DNA from: Accumulibacter sp003538495
GTDB lineage: Bacteria > Pseudomonadota > Gammaproteobacteria > Burkholderiales > Rhodocyclaceae
Direction: 5' to 3'
DNA: 64,000 nucleotides
Assembly (NCBI RefSeq): GCF_029255145.1
Contig: NZ_JAPUVQ010000127.1
Span: 1-64,000 of the forward strand
This document shows, piece by piece, positions 17,134-26,045 of the stretch (the stretch's first letter is position 1; every line of letters starts with the position of its first letter). The notes under the pieces were generated by a model. The model was not told the DNA's origin, ran no database searches, and saw only the letters and a program-made list of their open reading frames with translations. The position numbers were made by a program, and so were the translations under genes.

Positions 17134-18717
17134 GTGGCGCTTCGCTTCGACGTTCTCATCATCGGCAGTGGCCTGGCGGGACAGGCAGCCGCGCTGCGGC
17201 TGGCCGAGACACTCAAGGTGGCACTGATCAGCAAGCGGGCACTGGAAGACAGCGCTTCGAGCTGGGCTCAAGGCGGAATCGCTGCCGTGCTCGACAGCCG
17301 CGATTCGATCGAAGCGCACATCCGCGACACGATTACAGCCGGCGCTTTTCTGAATGACCCCCGAGCCACGCGCTTCGTGGTCGAAAACGGTCGCCGAGCA
17401 GTCGACTGGCTGATTGAACAAGGCGTCCCCTTCACGCGCGACCAAGATGGCTACCATCTGGCGCGCGAGGGTGGACACAGCGCCCGCCGGGTCATTCATG
17501 TCGCGGACGCGACCGGTCTGGCGGTGCAGAGCACTCTGACCAGCAAGGTTCGCCAGCAGCCGAACATCACGATTCTCGAACAGCACATCGCGATTGACCT
17601 GATTACCAGCCAGAAGCTCGGACTGACAGACGGACGTTGCCACGGCGCCTACGTGCTGGACACCGGCAGCGGCGAGGTGCTGACGCTGGGCGCACCGCAC
17701 ACGGTGATTGCGACTGGCGGAGCCGGCAAGGTCTATCTGTACACGACCAATCCCGATACGTCGACCGGGGACGGCATTGCGATGGCCTGGCGCGCCGGCT
17801 GCCGGGTGGCCAACATGGAATTCATCCAGTTTCATCCGACCTGCCTTTACCACCCGCAGGCGAAGTCTTTCCTGATCTCCGAGGCGGTCCGCGGCGAAGG
17901 AGGACGACTTCTCCTGCCTGACGGCACGCGCTTCATGCCCAGGCACGACCGGCGGGCGGAACTCGCACCACGCGACGTGGTCGCCAGAGCAATCGATTTC
18001 GAAATGAAAAAAAGCGGACTGGATTGTGTCTATCTCGACGTCTCGCACAAACCGGCGGCCTTTCTCGCGGCGCACTTCCCGAACATTCAGGCGCGCTGCT
18101 TGGAACTGGCCATCGACATCACCCGCCAACCGATCCCGGTGGTTCCGGCCGCGCACTATACCTGCGGCGGCGTGGTCACCGACCTGCGGGCGCGAACCAA
18201 CGTTCCGGGGCTCTACGTCGCTGGCGAAGCGTCCTGCACCGGCCTGCACGGTGCCAATCGCCTGGCCAGCAACTCGCTACTGGAATGCCTGGTCTTTGCC
18301 GAAGCGGCGGCCAATGACATTCTTGAACAGCCTGCGCGCGCGCTACCCGAGTTGCCACCATGGGATGCCAGTCGCGTCAGCGACCCCGACGAGGAGATCG
18401 TCATCGCCCACAACTGGTATGAACTGAGACGCTTCATGTGGGACTACGTCGGGATCGTCCGCACGACCAAACGGCTGCAGCGCGCGCAGAACCGGATCCG
18501 CCTGCTGATGCGTGAAATCGATGATTTCTACTCGCTCTTCCGGGTCAGCCACGACTTGATCGAACTGCGCAACCTGGTGGTCACCGCCGACCTGATCATC
18601 CGTTGCGCGCTCCGACGCCATGAAAGCCGGGGTTTGCACTCCAGTCGCAATTACCCGGAAACCCTGGCACACGCCCGCAATACGGTTCTCAAACGCCGCC
18701 TTCGACCCGACCGCTAG
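17134..18717 (+). CDS. nadB: L-aspartate oxidase
   Basis: FAD enzyme that oxidises aspartate to iminoaspartate, the first step of de novo NAD synthesis. The product is about 527 aa with the dinucleotide-binding motif IIGSGLAGQAAALRLAE at the N-terminus, SSWAQGGIAAVLD, and the fumarate-reductase-like HPTCLY and HGANRLASNSLLE motifs. The start is uncertain: GTG 17134 gives a family-like N-terminus, while TTG 17104 would add ten residues. It overlaps the convergent YgfX-like gene by 29 bp at the 3' end. Confidence 0.93.
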   Translation: MALRFDVLIIGSGLAGQAAALRLAETLKVALISKRALEDSASSWAQGGIAAVLDSRDSIEAHIRDTITAGAFLNDPRATRFVVENGRRAVDWLIEQGVPFTRDQDGYHLAREGGHSARRVIHVADATGLAVQSTLTSKVRQQPNITILEQHIAIDLITSQKLGLTDGRCHGAYVLDTGSGEVLTLGAPHTVIATGGAGKVYLYTTNPDTSTGDGIAMAWRAGCRVANMEFIQFHPTCLYHPQAKSFLISEAVRGEGGRLLLPDGTRFMPRHDRRAELAPRDVVARAIDFEMKKSGLDCVYLDVSHKPAAFLAAHFPNIQARCLELAIDITRQPIPVVPAAHYTCGGVVTDLRARTNVPGLYVAGEASCTGLHGANRLASNSLLECLVFAEAAANDILEQPARALPELPPWDASRVSDPDEEIVIAHNWYELRRFMWDYVGIVRTTKRLQRAQNRIRLLMREIDDFYSLFRVSHDLIELRNLVVTADLIIRCALRRHESRGLHSSRNYPETLAHARNTVLKRRLRPDR

Positions 18718-19123
18718 CTTCTACCCGCCAGCGCAGCCACAGACGAAGGAGGCGAAAGTGCTCGGCCGACATGCTGTCGGGCAATAACGCGAGACTGTCA
18801 CCCCGACCGCTGTCGTGATCCCGCACACGCAGAACGATCAACTGAGTGAATACCACAGTGCCTGGCTGCACCAGTACCGGGATGCTTTCGCCGTCGGCCA
18901 GCAGGCCGTCCAGCTCACCGCCCTTCCGCAGACGCAGGCCGAGAAAACGCGAAGGCCGCAGCGCGTACCACGCTGAAACCGCAGCGAACGGCAGCAGCGC
19001 GTAGCGCAACGCAGCGGGCCAGGGGAGAATCAGCATACAGCACGCAGCCAGGAGGTGGAACAGGACCGTCAAGCCTGACAGAAGCCGCGAGCGGCGCAGT
19101 TCGATGTCAATCGGAAACTGCAA
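18689..19123 (-). CDS. YgfX-like small membrane protein
   Basis: A 144-aa protein whose start, FPIDIELRRSRLL, leads into two adjacent transmembrane helices (about 15-50) and a cytoplasmic beta-rich domain. This is the layout of the YgfX/CptA family, some members of which inhibit cell division or act near the SdhE flavinylation factor. No sdhE gene is present beside it. The flavoprotein gene nadB overlaps its 3' end tail to tail. Family call is from layout and N-terminal motif only. Confidence 0.6.
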   Translation of the reverse strand: MQFPIDIELRRSRLLSGLTVLFHLLAACCMLILPWPAALRYALLPFAAVSAWYALRPSRFLGLRLRKGGELDGLLADGESIPVLVQPGTVVFTQLIVLRVRDHDSGRGDSLALLPDSMSAEHFRLLRLWLRWRVEASGRVEGGV

Positions 19124-19175
19124 ACCAAGCCGGCTTTGCGGTTCTGAACAATGCCAGGTGCCGGTTCCGGCAGTC

Positions 19176-20414
19176 CTAGATCCGCTTCAAGACGACCGTG
19201 GCGTTGGTACCGCCGAAGCCGAAAGAGTTCGAGATACCGACATCTATCTTGAGTTGGCGCGCCTCATTGGCGCAGTAGTCGAGATCGCACGAGACATCCT
19301 GATTGATGATGTTGATGGTCGGCGGCGACACCTGATGATGGATCGCCAGCGCAGTAAACAGAGCCTCGACGCCACCGGCGGCGCCGAGCAGGTGACCGGT
19401 CATCGACTTGGTCGAATTGACCACCAGCTTCTTCGCGTGCTCGCCGAAAGCGCGCTTGACGGCGATCGTTTCCGCCTTGTCGCCCAAGGGCGTCGAAGTG
19501 CCATGCGCGTTGACATACTGCACATCCTCCACATTCACTTCGGCGTTGCGCAGGGCGTTGGTCATGCACCGCGCGGCACCATCACCGTCTTCGCAAGGCG
19601 CAGTCATATGATTGGCGTCGGCACTCATGCCAAACCCCGCCAGCTCGCAGTAGATCCGGGCACCTCGCGCCCTGGCATGCTCGTATTCCTCGAGCACCAC
19701 GACGCCGGCGCCTTCACTGAGGACAAATCCGTCGCGGTCGCGATCCCAGGGGCGACTGGCAGTCTGCGGATCATCGTTGCGCGTCGACAAGGCGCGCGGA
19801 GCACAGAAGCCGCCGAGTCCAAGCTTCGACAGGCAGCCTTCCGCGCCGCCGGCGATCATCACATCGGCGTCACCGTATTCGATCAGACGCCCGGCGTCAC
19901 CGATGCTGTGGGTGCCCGTCGAACAGGCGCTGACCAGCGAAATGTTCGGACCCTTGTAGCCGTACATGATCGACAGATTGCCCGAAATCATGTTGATGAT
20001 CGAACCCGGAACGAAAAACGGCGACACCTTGCGCACACCGCCCGCAGCGAAATCGTCGCAGGTGTTCTCGATCATTGGCAGACCGCCGATCCCCGAACCG
20101 ATCGACACGCCAACGCGCTCGGCCTGCACCGAAGACGTTTCGAGTCCCGCATCACGGATCGCCTGTATCCCCGCCGCCATCCCGTAATGGATGAACACGT
20201 CCATCCGCCGCGCTTCCTTGACCGAGAGATACTGCCCAATATCGAAATTCCTGACCTCACCGGCAATCCGTACCGGAAAAGCCGATACATCGAAACGGGT
20301 AATACGGTCAATCCCGGAACGTCCAGCAAGGATGTTCCGCCACGCTTCCGCAACGGAATTGCCAACTGGGGAAAGAATTCCCAGGCCAGTGATAACGACT
20401 CTACGACGTGCCAA
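19176..20414 (-). CDS. fabF: 3-oxoacyl-[acyl-carrier-protein] synthase II
   Basis: Elongating condensing enzyme of type II fatty acid synthesis. It has the Cys-His-His active site: SACSTGTHSIG, NAHGTSTPLGD and STKSMTGHLLGAAG. The start is set at TTG 20414, which has CGGAG upstream and gives 412 aa with the family N-terminus LARRRVVITGLG. The frame remains open 27 codons further, without FabF-like sequence. It is last in the yceD-rpmF-plsX-fabH-fabD-fabG-acpP-fabF series. Confidence 0.95.
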   Translation of the reverse strand: MARRRVVITGLGILSPVGNSVAEAWRNILAGRSGIDRITRFDVSAFPVRIAGEVRNFDIGQYLSVKEARRMDVFIHYGMAAGIQAIRDAGLETSSVQAERVGVSIGSGIGGLPMIENTCDDFAAGGVRKVSPFFVPGSIINMISGNLSIMYGYKGPNISLVSACSTGTHSIGDAGRLIEYGDADVMIAGGAEGCLSKLGLGGFCAPRALSTRNDDPQTASRPWDRDRDGFVLSEGAGVVVLEEYEHARARGARIYCELAGFGMSADANHMTAPCEDGDGAARCMTNALRNAEVNVEDVQYVNAHGTSTPLGDKAETIAVKRAFGEHAKKLVVNSTKSMTGHLLGAAGGVEALFTALAIHHQVSPPTINIINQDVSCDLDYCANEARQLKIDVGISNSFGFGGTNATVVLKRI

Positions 20415-20525
20415 CTTGTGCTCCGAGGTAAAAGAATGCGGAAGCGGGAGAAGACCTGTGGTCGTGAACACTCCCCGCTGGGCACGGCCGCTCATCGAGC
20501 CTGACCGCGGAACCCCAGCTCAAGG

Positions 20526-20762
20526 TTACTTCTTGTGAGCGACCACGTAGTCGATGGCCTGCTGAACGGTGGTGATCTTCTCGGCCTCGTCGTCCGGGAT
20601 TTCGCACTCGAACTCTTCTTCCAGGGCCATCACCAATTCGACGGTGTCCAGCGAATCAGCACCGAGATCGTCGACGAACGACGATTCGTTCTTGATGTCA
20701 GCCTCATTGACGCCGAGTTGTTCAGCGACGATTTTCTTGACACGTTGCTCAATATTTTCCAT
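20526..20762 (-). CDS. acpP: acyl carrier protein
   Basis: Carries acyl chains on a 4'-phosphopantetheine arm through fatty acid synthesis. The 78-aa acidic protein has the attachment motif GADSLDTVELV with the modified serine, and the length is standard. ATG 20762 has the strong ribosome-binding site GGAAGGAG. A dedicated promoter is visible upstream, so it can be transcribed apart from fabG, as expected for one of the most abundant cell proteins. Confidence 0.97.
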   Translation of the reverse strand: MENIEQRVKKIVAEQLGVNEADIKNESSFVDDLGADSLDTVELVMALEEEFECEIPDDEAEKITTVQQAIDYVVAHKK

Positions 20763-20806
20763 CAAAACGCTCCTTCCGAGAGTTCATGTACCAACATAAA
20801 TGCGCC

Positions 20807-20835
20807 ATTCTAGCAAAATGACCGAAACTTACCAA
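20807..20835 (-). promoter_or_regulatory. sigma-70 promoter of acpP
   Basis: Minus strand: TTGGTA (20830-20835), a 17-nt spacer and TAGAAT (20807-20812), in the 119-bp gap between fabG and acpP. Both hexamers are close to consensus and the spacing is optimal. It would give a leader of roughly 40 nt. Confidence 0.65.
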
Positions 20836-20881
20836 TTATCCGTCCGCGCCAACAGGACGTCTTGCCGTGCCAGCCCGACAC

Positions 20882-21628
20882 TCACCCGACGAACATGCCG
20901 CCGTTGACGTGGATCGTCGTTCCGGTGACATAGGCCGCTCCCGCCGACGCCAGAAACGACACCGCGGCTGCAACATCCTGCGGCGACCCAAGGCGACCGA
21001 GCGGAATGCTGGCCAGCAACAGCTCCTTTTGCTGGCCGTCCAGCGATCTGGTCATGTCGGTATCGATCAGCCCCGGCGCGACGCAGTTCACGGTGATGTT
21101 GCGGCTACCCAGCTCCCGCGCCAGCGCCCGGCTCATTCCGGCGACGCCTGCCTTGGCAGCGCAGTAGTTGACCTGACCCGGGTTCCCTGCGTGACCGACC
21201 ACCGAGGTGACGTTGATGATTCGGCCCCGGCGAGCCTTCATCATTCCCCGCATCACCGCCTTGCAAAGTCGGAAGACGGCCTTCAGGTTGGTATCGATGA
21301 CCGCGTCCCACTCATCATCCTTCAAGCGCATCGACAGATTGTCACGCGTGATGCCAGCGTTGTTGACCAGCACCGACACCGCTCCGTAGGTGTTCTCGAT
21401 GTGCCGAATCAACGCTTCGACCTGCGTCGCGTCGCGCACCTCCAGGACCGCGCCCTCGCCCTTGCAGCCGGCCGCATCAACCAGGTCGGCCGAGATTCTG
21501 GCGGCACCCTCTGAGCTCGTCGCCGTACCGATCACTGTGGCGCCGAGCCTGCCTAGGTCGAGGGCTATGGCGCGCCCGATACCACGAGAAGCACCGGTGA
21601 CCAATACAACTTCTCCGGCGAGCGTCAT
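20882..21628 (-). CDS. fabG: 3-oxoacyl-[acyl-carrier-protein] reductase
   Basis: NADPH-dependent reduction of 3-ketoacyl-ACP. The 248-aa short-chain dehydrogenase has the nucleotide-binding GASRGIGRAIA (12-22), NNAG, and the Ser/Tyr-x3-Lys catalytic set (NVTSVVG and YCAAK). Its start overlaps the fabD stop by 4 bases. The position within a complete fab cluster makes the FabG assignment firm among the many similar reductases. Confidence 0.96.
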   Translation of the reverse strand: MTLAGEVVLVTGASRGIGRAIALDLGRLGATVIGTATSSEGAARISADLVDAAGCKGEGAVLEVRDATQVEALIRHIENTYGAVSVLVNNAGITRDNLSMRLKDDEWDAVIDTNLKAVFRLCKAVMRGMMKARRGRIINVTSVVGHAGNPGQVNYCAAKAGVAGMSRALARELGSRNITVNCVAPGLIDTDMTRSLDGQQKELLLASIPLGRLGSPQDVAAAVSFLASAGAAYVTGTTIHVNGGMFVG

Positions 21629-22563
21629 GGCTGCCCCAGGTTGGCGAGCGCGGCGTCGACGGCCGCCAGATCAGCGAGCGCGACGCCCGTCAGGGTTTCT
21701 GCACAGCGCCTGCTTAGTCCTGCCAGAACTTTCCCCGGCCCACATTCGGCTACCGTGTCGATGTCCATTGCGGCCATCTTGCGCATCGTCTCGACCCAGC
21801 GCACCGGCGAGTACGCTTGCCGGATCAAGGCGTCCTTGATCCTTGCCGGGTCCGACTCGATCGCCACATCGGCGTTGTTGATGACCGGGAATAGCGGGAC
21901 AGCAAGACTCAAATCTGCCAGTCGCGCAGCCAGCTTGTCGGCCGCCGGGCGCATCAGCGAGGAATGGAACGGCGCCGAAACCGGCAACAGCACAGCCCTC
22001 TTGGCTCCACGCGCCTTGCAGGCAGTGCAAGCGCGCTCGACAGCGGCCTTGCTACCGGCAATTACCATCTGTCCCGGACCATTGAAGTTGACGGGTTCGA
22101 CGACCGCGCCAGCGCCTGCAGCTTCGGCGCAGGCCTCGGCAATACTTTCGTCATCGAGACCGAGAATCGCCGCCATCGCGCCGGCGCCCACCGGTACCGC
22201 TTCCTGCATCGCGGCGGCACGCAGGCGAACCAGCGGTACCGCATCCTTGAAGGCGAGCACCCCCGCGGCGACCAGCGCCGCATACTCACCAAGGCTGTGC
22301 CCGGCGACGACGGCCGGCAGCTTGCCGCCCTTGTCGAGCCACAAGCGATAGACGGCAACGCCAGCGGTGAGCATCACCGGCTGGGTGTTTACGGTCTGGG
22401 CCAGAGCGTCGGCCGGGCCATCGGCAAGCAATCGCCAAAGATCCTGCTCAAGCACTGCCGACGCTTCGTCGAAGGTCGCGCGCAGCACCGACGAGTCGCC
22501 ATAGGCGGCCATCATTCCGACCGACTGTGAGCCCTGACCCGGAAAAACAAACGCAAACGCCAT
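21625..22563 (-). CDS. fabD: malonyl-CoA:ACP transacylase
   Basis: Loads malonyl groups onto ACP. From ATG 22563, preceded by GGGGAGGG, the protein is 312 aa and begins AFAFVFPGQGSQSVGM. The active-site serine lies in GHSLGEYAAL and the partner histidine in SAPFHSSLM. The open frame continues almost 100 codons further upstream into fabH antisense and is not used. It overlaps fabG and follows fabH by 11 bp. Confidence 0.96.
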   Translation of the reverse strand: MAFAFVFPGQGSQSVGMMAAYGDSSVLRATFDEASAVLEQDLWRLLADGPADALAQTVNTQPVMLTAGVAVYRLWLDKGGKLPAVVAGHSLGEYAALVAAGVLAFKDAVPLVRLRAAAMQEAVPVGAGAMAAILGLDDESIAEACAEAAGAGAVVEPVNFNGPGQMVIAGSKAAVERACTACKARGAKRAVLLPVSAPFHSSLMRPAADKLAARLADLSLAVPLFPVINNADVAIESDPARIKDALIRQAYSPVRWVETMRKMAAMDIDTVAECGPGKVLAGLSRRCAETLTGVALADLAAVDAALANLGQP

Positions 22564-22574
22564 GCACCCTCCCC

Positions 22575-23537
22575 TTACATCTCGACCAGAACCGCGCCCC
22601 AGGTAAAACCGCCACCGACGCCTTCGAGCATGACCTTCTGTCCGGCCCGGATGCGTCCGTCGCGAACGGCCTCGTCGAGCGCCAGAGGCACCGACGCCGC
22701 CGAGGTATTGCCGTGCCGATCGACGGTGACGATGACCTTGTCCATCGCCACCTTCATTCTTCTCGCGGTGGCCTCCAGAATTCGAATATTCGCCTGGTGC
22801 GGAATCAGCCAGTCGATGTCCGAGGGAGCAACCCCCGCCGCCTGACAGCATTCGTCCGCCACTTCGGCGAGCACCCGGACGGCAAACTTGAACACCGCCT
22901 GCCCATCCATGCGCAGGAAGGGGTCACCAGTGACCTTGCCGCCACAAACGCTGCCCGGGACCGACAGAATACCGTGATGCGCGCCGTCGGCATGCAGCGC
23001 GGTCGCCAGAATCCCCGGCCTATCGTCTGAAGCCTCGAGCACCACCGCACCGGCACCATCGCCGAACAGCACGCAGGTGCCACGATCGGACCAGTCGAGA
23101 ATACGTGAAAACACTTCGGCGCCAACCACCAGGGCGCGCCGATGGCTGCCCGAGGCGATGAATTTCTCGGCAATCGTCAGCCCGTAAACAAAGCCGCTGC
23201 ACACCGCCTGCACATCGAAGGCGGTTGCACCCTGATTCCCCAGCTTGCTCTGCAGCAGACACGCGGTGCTCGGAAAAATGAAGTCCGGCGTCGAGGTGGC
23301 GACAATGATCAGGTCGATATCCGACGCTTCGAGCCCAGCAGCAGCCAGCGCCCGGCGGCTCGCCTGCAGTCCCAGATCGCTGGCGGTCTCACCGTTCTCC
23401 GCGAGATGCCGGAAGTGGATGCCGGTCCGACTGACGATCCACTCATCGCTGGTTTCGATACCCCGGCGCGCGAGATCGTCGTTGCTGACTGGCTGACCCG
23501 GCAGGAAACTGCCGATACCGGTAATACGGGAGAACAT
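22575..23537 (-). CDS. fabH: 3-oxoacyl-[acyl-carrier-protein] synthase III
   Basis: Starts fatty acid chains by condensing acetyl-CoA with malonyl-ACP. The 320-aa protein from ATG 23537 begins MFSRITGIGSFLPGQPV and carries the catalytic cysteine (AVCSGFVYGL), histidine (IPHQANIRI) and asparagine (HGNTSAASVPLAL). plsX ends 1 bp upstream, and fabD follows. Confidence 0.96.
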   Translation of the reverse strand: MFSRITGIGSFLPGQPVSNDDLARRGIETSDEWIVSRTGIHFRHLAENGETASDLGLQASRRALAAAGLEASDIDLIIVATSTPDFIFPSTACLLQSKLGNQGATAFDVQAVCSGFVYGLTIAEKFIASGSHRRALVVGAEVFSRILDWSDRGTCVLFGDGAGAVVLEASDDRPGILATALHADGAHHGILSVPGSVCGGKVTGDPFLRMDGQAVFKFAVRVLAEVADECCQAAGVAPSDIDWLIPHQANIRILEATARRMKVAMDKVIVTVDRHGNTSAASVPLALDEAVRDGRIRAGQKVMLEGVGGGFTWGAVLVEM

Positions 23538-23538
23538 G

Positions 23539-24549
23539 CTATGCCGACTCCTGAAGCGGTTGTTGTTGCGCCACGCGCTCGCTGATCCGTGCCAGAACAC
23601 CACTTCGTGCCTCTTCCGCGGCGCGCCGCAGGGCGTGCACGAAACCGAAGGCGTCGGCCGAGCCGTGGCTCTTGACGACAATCCCCTTCAAGCCGAGCAG
23701 GGCGGCACCGTTGTACTGCCGATGGTCGACCCGGCGCTTGAAGCGCTTGACCACGGGCAGCGCGACCACCGCAGCGAGCTTGGTGAACCAGCTGCGTCTG
23801 AACTCCTGACGTAGAAAAGTGGCCAGCAGTTGCGCCAGGCCTTCCGAAGCCTTCAGGGCGACATTGCCGACAAAGCCATCGCAGACGATGACGTCGGCCT
23901 CACCCTTGTAAAGCCCGTCGCCTTCGACATTGCCAATGAAATTCAAGCCCGAATCCCACAGCAGTTCGGCAGCCCGCTTGACCACATCGTTGCCTTTGAT
24001 CTCTTCCTGACCGATATTCAGGATGCCCACCGTTGGTCGATCCCGATGCTCGATCGCCGAAACCAGCGATGCACCCATGATGCCGAACTGCAACAGGTGC
24101 TCGGGGCTGCAGTCGACGTTGGCGCCAAGATCCAGAACGTGCGTGTGGCCGGTGATGGTCGGCAGAACGCCGCAAATCGCCGGACGATCGATACCCGGCA
24201 ACATCTTGAGAACGAAGCGGGAAATAGCCATCAAGGCACCCGTATTCCCGGCCGAAACGCAGGCATCCGCCTCGCCATTCTTGACCAGGCTGATCGCGAC
24301 GCGCATCGAAGAGTCCTTCTTGGTGCGCAGCGCGACCGACGGCGATTCGTCCATGGCCACGACTTCGGTGGCATGGCGAACGGCGACCCGACCTACCGCC
24401 GCATCGCCCAGAAATGGACGAATGCTCTCGGTAATACCCACCAGAATGACGCGAACGTCAGGCTGGTCGCGGACAAAATCAAGCGCTGCCGGAACGGTCA
24501 CCCGGGGACCGTGGTCCCCGCCCATGCAATCGATGGCAACGGTAATCAT
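23539..24549 (-). CDS. plsX: phosphate acyltransferase
   Basis: Converts acyl-ACP to acyl-phosphate, the acyl donor used by PlsY to start phospholipid synthesis. The 336-aa protein begins ITVAIDCMGGDHGP, the family hallmark, and contains the conserved VCDGFVGNVALKASEG. ATG 24549 is preferred over a start nine codons upstream because it yields the canonical N-terminus, though no strong ribosome-binding site is visible. It lies between rpmF and fabH. Confidence 0.95.
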   Translation of the reverse strand: MITVAIDCMGGDHGPRVTVPAALDFVRDQPDVRVILVGITESIRPFLGDAAVGRVAVRHATEVVAMDESPSVALRTKKDSSMRVAISLVKNGEADACVSAGNTGALMAISRFVLKMLPGIDRPAICGVLPTITGHTHVLDLGANVDCSPEHLLQFGIMGASLVSAIEHRDRPTVGILNIGQEEIKGNDVVKRAAELLWDSGLNFIGNVEGDGLYKGEADVIVCDGFVGNVALKASEGLAQLLATFLRQEFRRSWFTKLAAVVALPVVKRFKRRVDHRQYNGAALLGLKGIVVKSHGSADAFGFVHALRRAAEEARSGVLARISERVAQQQPLQESA

Positions 24550-24615
24550 CAGCGGGCGGCGGACAACGGCAGGCAATTCACTGTCAGCGGAAGATACCCG
24601 CCCAATGCCGACGAA

Positions 24616-24795
24616 TCACTCGCCCACGACCTTGCCGACTTTCTTGCCGCGGTAATGGCCTGTAGGGCTCACGTGGTGACGCAGATGCACCTCGCCGGTC
24701 GTCGGCTCGACCGCCAGCGGTGGGGTGCTCAAAAAATCGTGCGCACGATGCATGCCACGTTTGGACGGGGATTTCTTGTTCTGTTGAACTGCCAT
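24616..24795 (-). CDS. rpmF: 50S ribosomal protein L32
   Basis: A 59-residue ribosomal protein read from ATG 24795 to TGA 24616-24618. It starts MAVQQNKKSPSKRGMHRAHD, the universal L32 opening, and ends with a basic HYRGKKVGKVVGE segment. The zinc-binding cysteines of some L32 proteins are absent. It is placed between yceD and plsX, the conserved yceD-rpmF-plsX-fab order. Confidence 0.96.
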   Translation of the reverse strand: MAVQQNKKSPSKRGMHRAHDFLSTPPLAVEPTTGEVHLRHHVSPTGHYRGKKVGKVVGE

Positions 24796-24816
24796 GACGA
24801 ACTCCTAAAATCAAAC

Positions 24817-25311
24817 TCACTGGGCCCTGCCCTTGAGGCCGGCCAGTACTGAAAACGGCGACTCTTGTGCCAATCCCTGCCCGCTGCCGGGCAGAACACA
24901 ATCCGCGTGCCGCGGCACCGTGGGAAGCGCAAGGAGGATTTCATCCTCAATCAGGACGGCAACATCCAGCTCCTTTTGAGCGGGAAGAAAGTCCCGGGAG
25001 TCGTCCTCAAGTTCCTCCTGCGTCAGGTCGCCGTCGCTATCGACGAATTCAAGCAGACTGCGCAACGCCAGCGGGTACTCCAGCGTTTCCAGACAGCGCT
25101 GGCAGCAAAGGTGAACGACACCGTCGACCTGAACCAGCAATTGCGATCTGTCACCAGACCCCACTCCGCCCTCGACCCGATACGCCAGAGAGCCCGCCGA
25201 ATCGGTCAGCAGGTCGTGCAATCGCGTCAGTTCGGCGAGCGGCAGTTCGCCCTCCAGCGAGTTCCCCTCATGCCCAAAAGCCAGACTATCAATGACAACG
25301 CGTCGCGACAT
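24817..25311 (-). CDS. yceD: YceD/DUF177 family protein (23S rRNA accumulation)
   Basis: The 164-aa protein has the DUF177 pattern: an N-terminal beta domain, a cysteine pair region (C69, C70, C73 in LCCQRC), an acidic stretch, and a final cysteine within DCVLPGSG. YceD is required for normal 23S rRNA levels in some bacteria. It is first in the operon with rpmF and the fab genes. The best promoter ends only 10 bp upstream of the ATG, so its mRNA may have almost no leader. Confidence 0.88.
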   Translation of the reverse strand: MSRRVVIDSLAFGHEGNSLEGELPLAELTRLHDLLTDSAGSLAYRVEGGVGSGDRSQLLVQVDGVVHLCCQRCLETLEYPLALRSLLEFVDSDGDLTQEELEDDSRDFLPAQKELDVAVLIEDEILLALPTVPRHADCVLPGSGQGLAQESPFSVLAGLKGRAQ

Positions 25312-25320
25312 AAGGCCGGC

Positions 25321-25349
25321 ATGATATTATTTCCGGCTTTTGAAGTCAA
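25321..25349 (-). promoter_or_regulatory. sigma-70 promoter of the yceD-rpmF-plsX-fab operon
   Basis: Minus strand: TTGACT (25344-25349), a 17-nt spacer and TATCAT (25321-25326). Each hexamer matches consensus at five of six bases. The predicted transcription start falls about 3 nt before the yceD ATG at 25311. Confidence 0.65.
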
Positions 25350-25427
25350 AGCCGCGGCGCGGGAAAAGATGGGATTTCCAGATTTTTTCCACTGCACTGC
25401 GCCCTGCGCGCAGCTATCGAGCAACCG

Positions 25428-26018
25428 ATGACCAGACCGCCGCTCGTTCTCGCCTCGACCTCGCCGTTCCGACGCGAGCTCCTTGCCCGCCTTGGCTTGC
25501 CCTTCGAAACGGCCAATCCGGCCGTCGAAGAGGCGCTGCTGCCGGGCGAAACGCCGGCGGCGGGCGCCCTGCGGCTTTCGCACGCCAAGGCGCAGGCGGT
25601 CGCCCCGCTTTTCCCCCAGGCCTTGATCATCGGCAGCGATCAGGTTGCATATCTCGATGGCCAGGTTTTCGGAAAACCCGGAACGTACGAAAACGCGCTG
25701 CGCCAACTGCAATTGATGCGCGGACGCCGCGTCAACTTTTTTACCGGTCTGTGTCTCCTGGACGCCGTCAGCGGACGCGCCCATCTGCGCGGCGTCCCCA
25801 CGCTGGTCACCTTCCGCGATCTGGCCGACGGAGAAATCGCAGACTACCTGCACAAGGAACGGCCCTACAATTGCGCCGGCAGCGCCAAGTCGGAAGGACT
25901 GGGGATCGCACTGATTGCCAGAATCGACGGTGAAGACCCGAATGCACTGATTGGACTGCCCCTCATAGCGCTCTGCGACCTTCTTAGAATCGAGAACGTA
26001 TCCGTATTGCAACCATAG
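25428..26018 (+). CDS. maf: Maf/YceF family nucleotide pyrophosphatase
   Basis: House-cleaning nucleoside triphosphate pyrophosphatase, probably of the YceF type that hydrolyses m7GTP. The 196-aa product opens with LVLASTSPFRRELLARLGL, the nucleotide-binding motif, and has the catalytic SDQVAYLDGQVFGKP segment. It is divergent from yceD, the usual yceF-yceD arrangement. The subfamily assignment rests on context and motif, not on substrate data. Confidence 0.9.
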   Translation: MTRPPLVLASTSPFRRELLARLGLPFETANPAVEEALLPGETPAAGALRLSHAKAQAVAPLFPQALIIGSDQVAYLDGQVFGKPGTYENALRQLQLMRGRRVNFFTGLCLLDAVSGRAHLRGVPTLVTFRDLADGEIADYLHKERPYNCAGSAKSEGLGIALIARIDGEDPNALIGLPLIALCDLLRIENVSVLQP

Positions 26019-26045
26019 CGTCATGTACTACTTACAAGGTACTCT

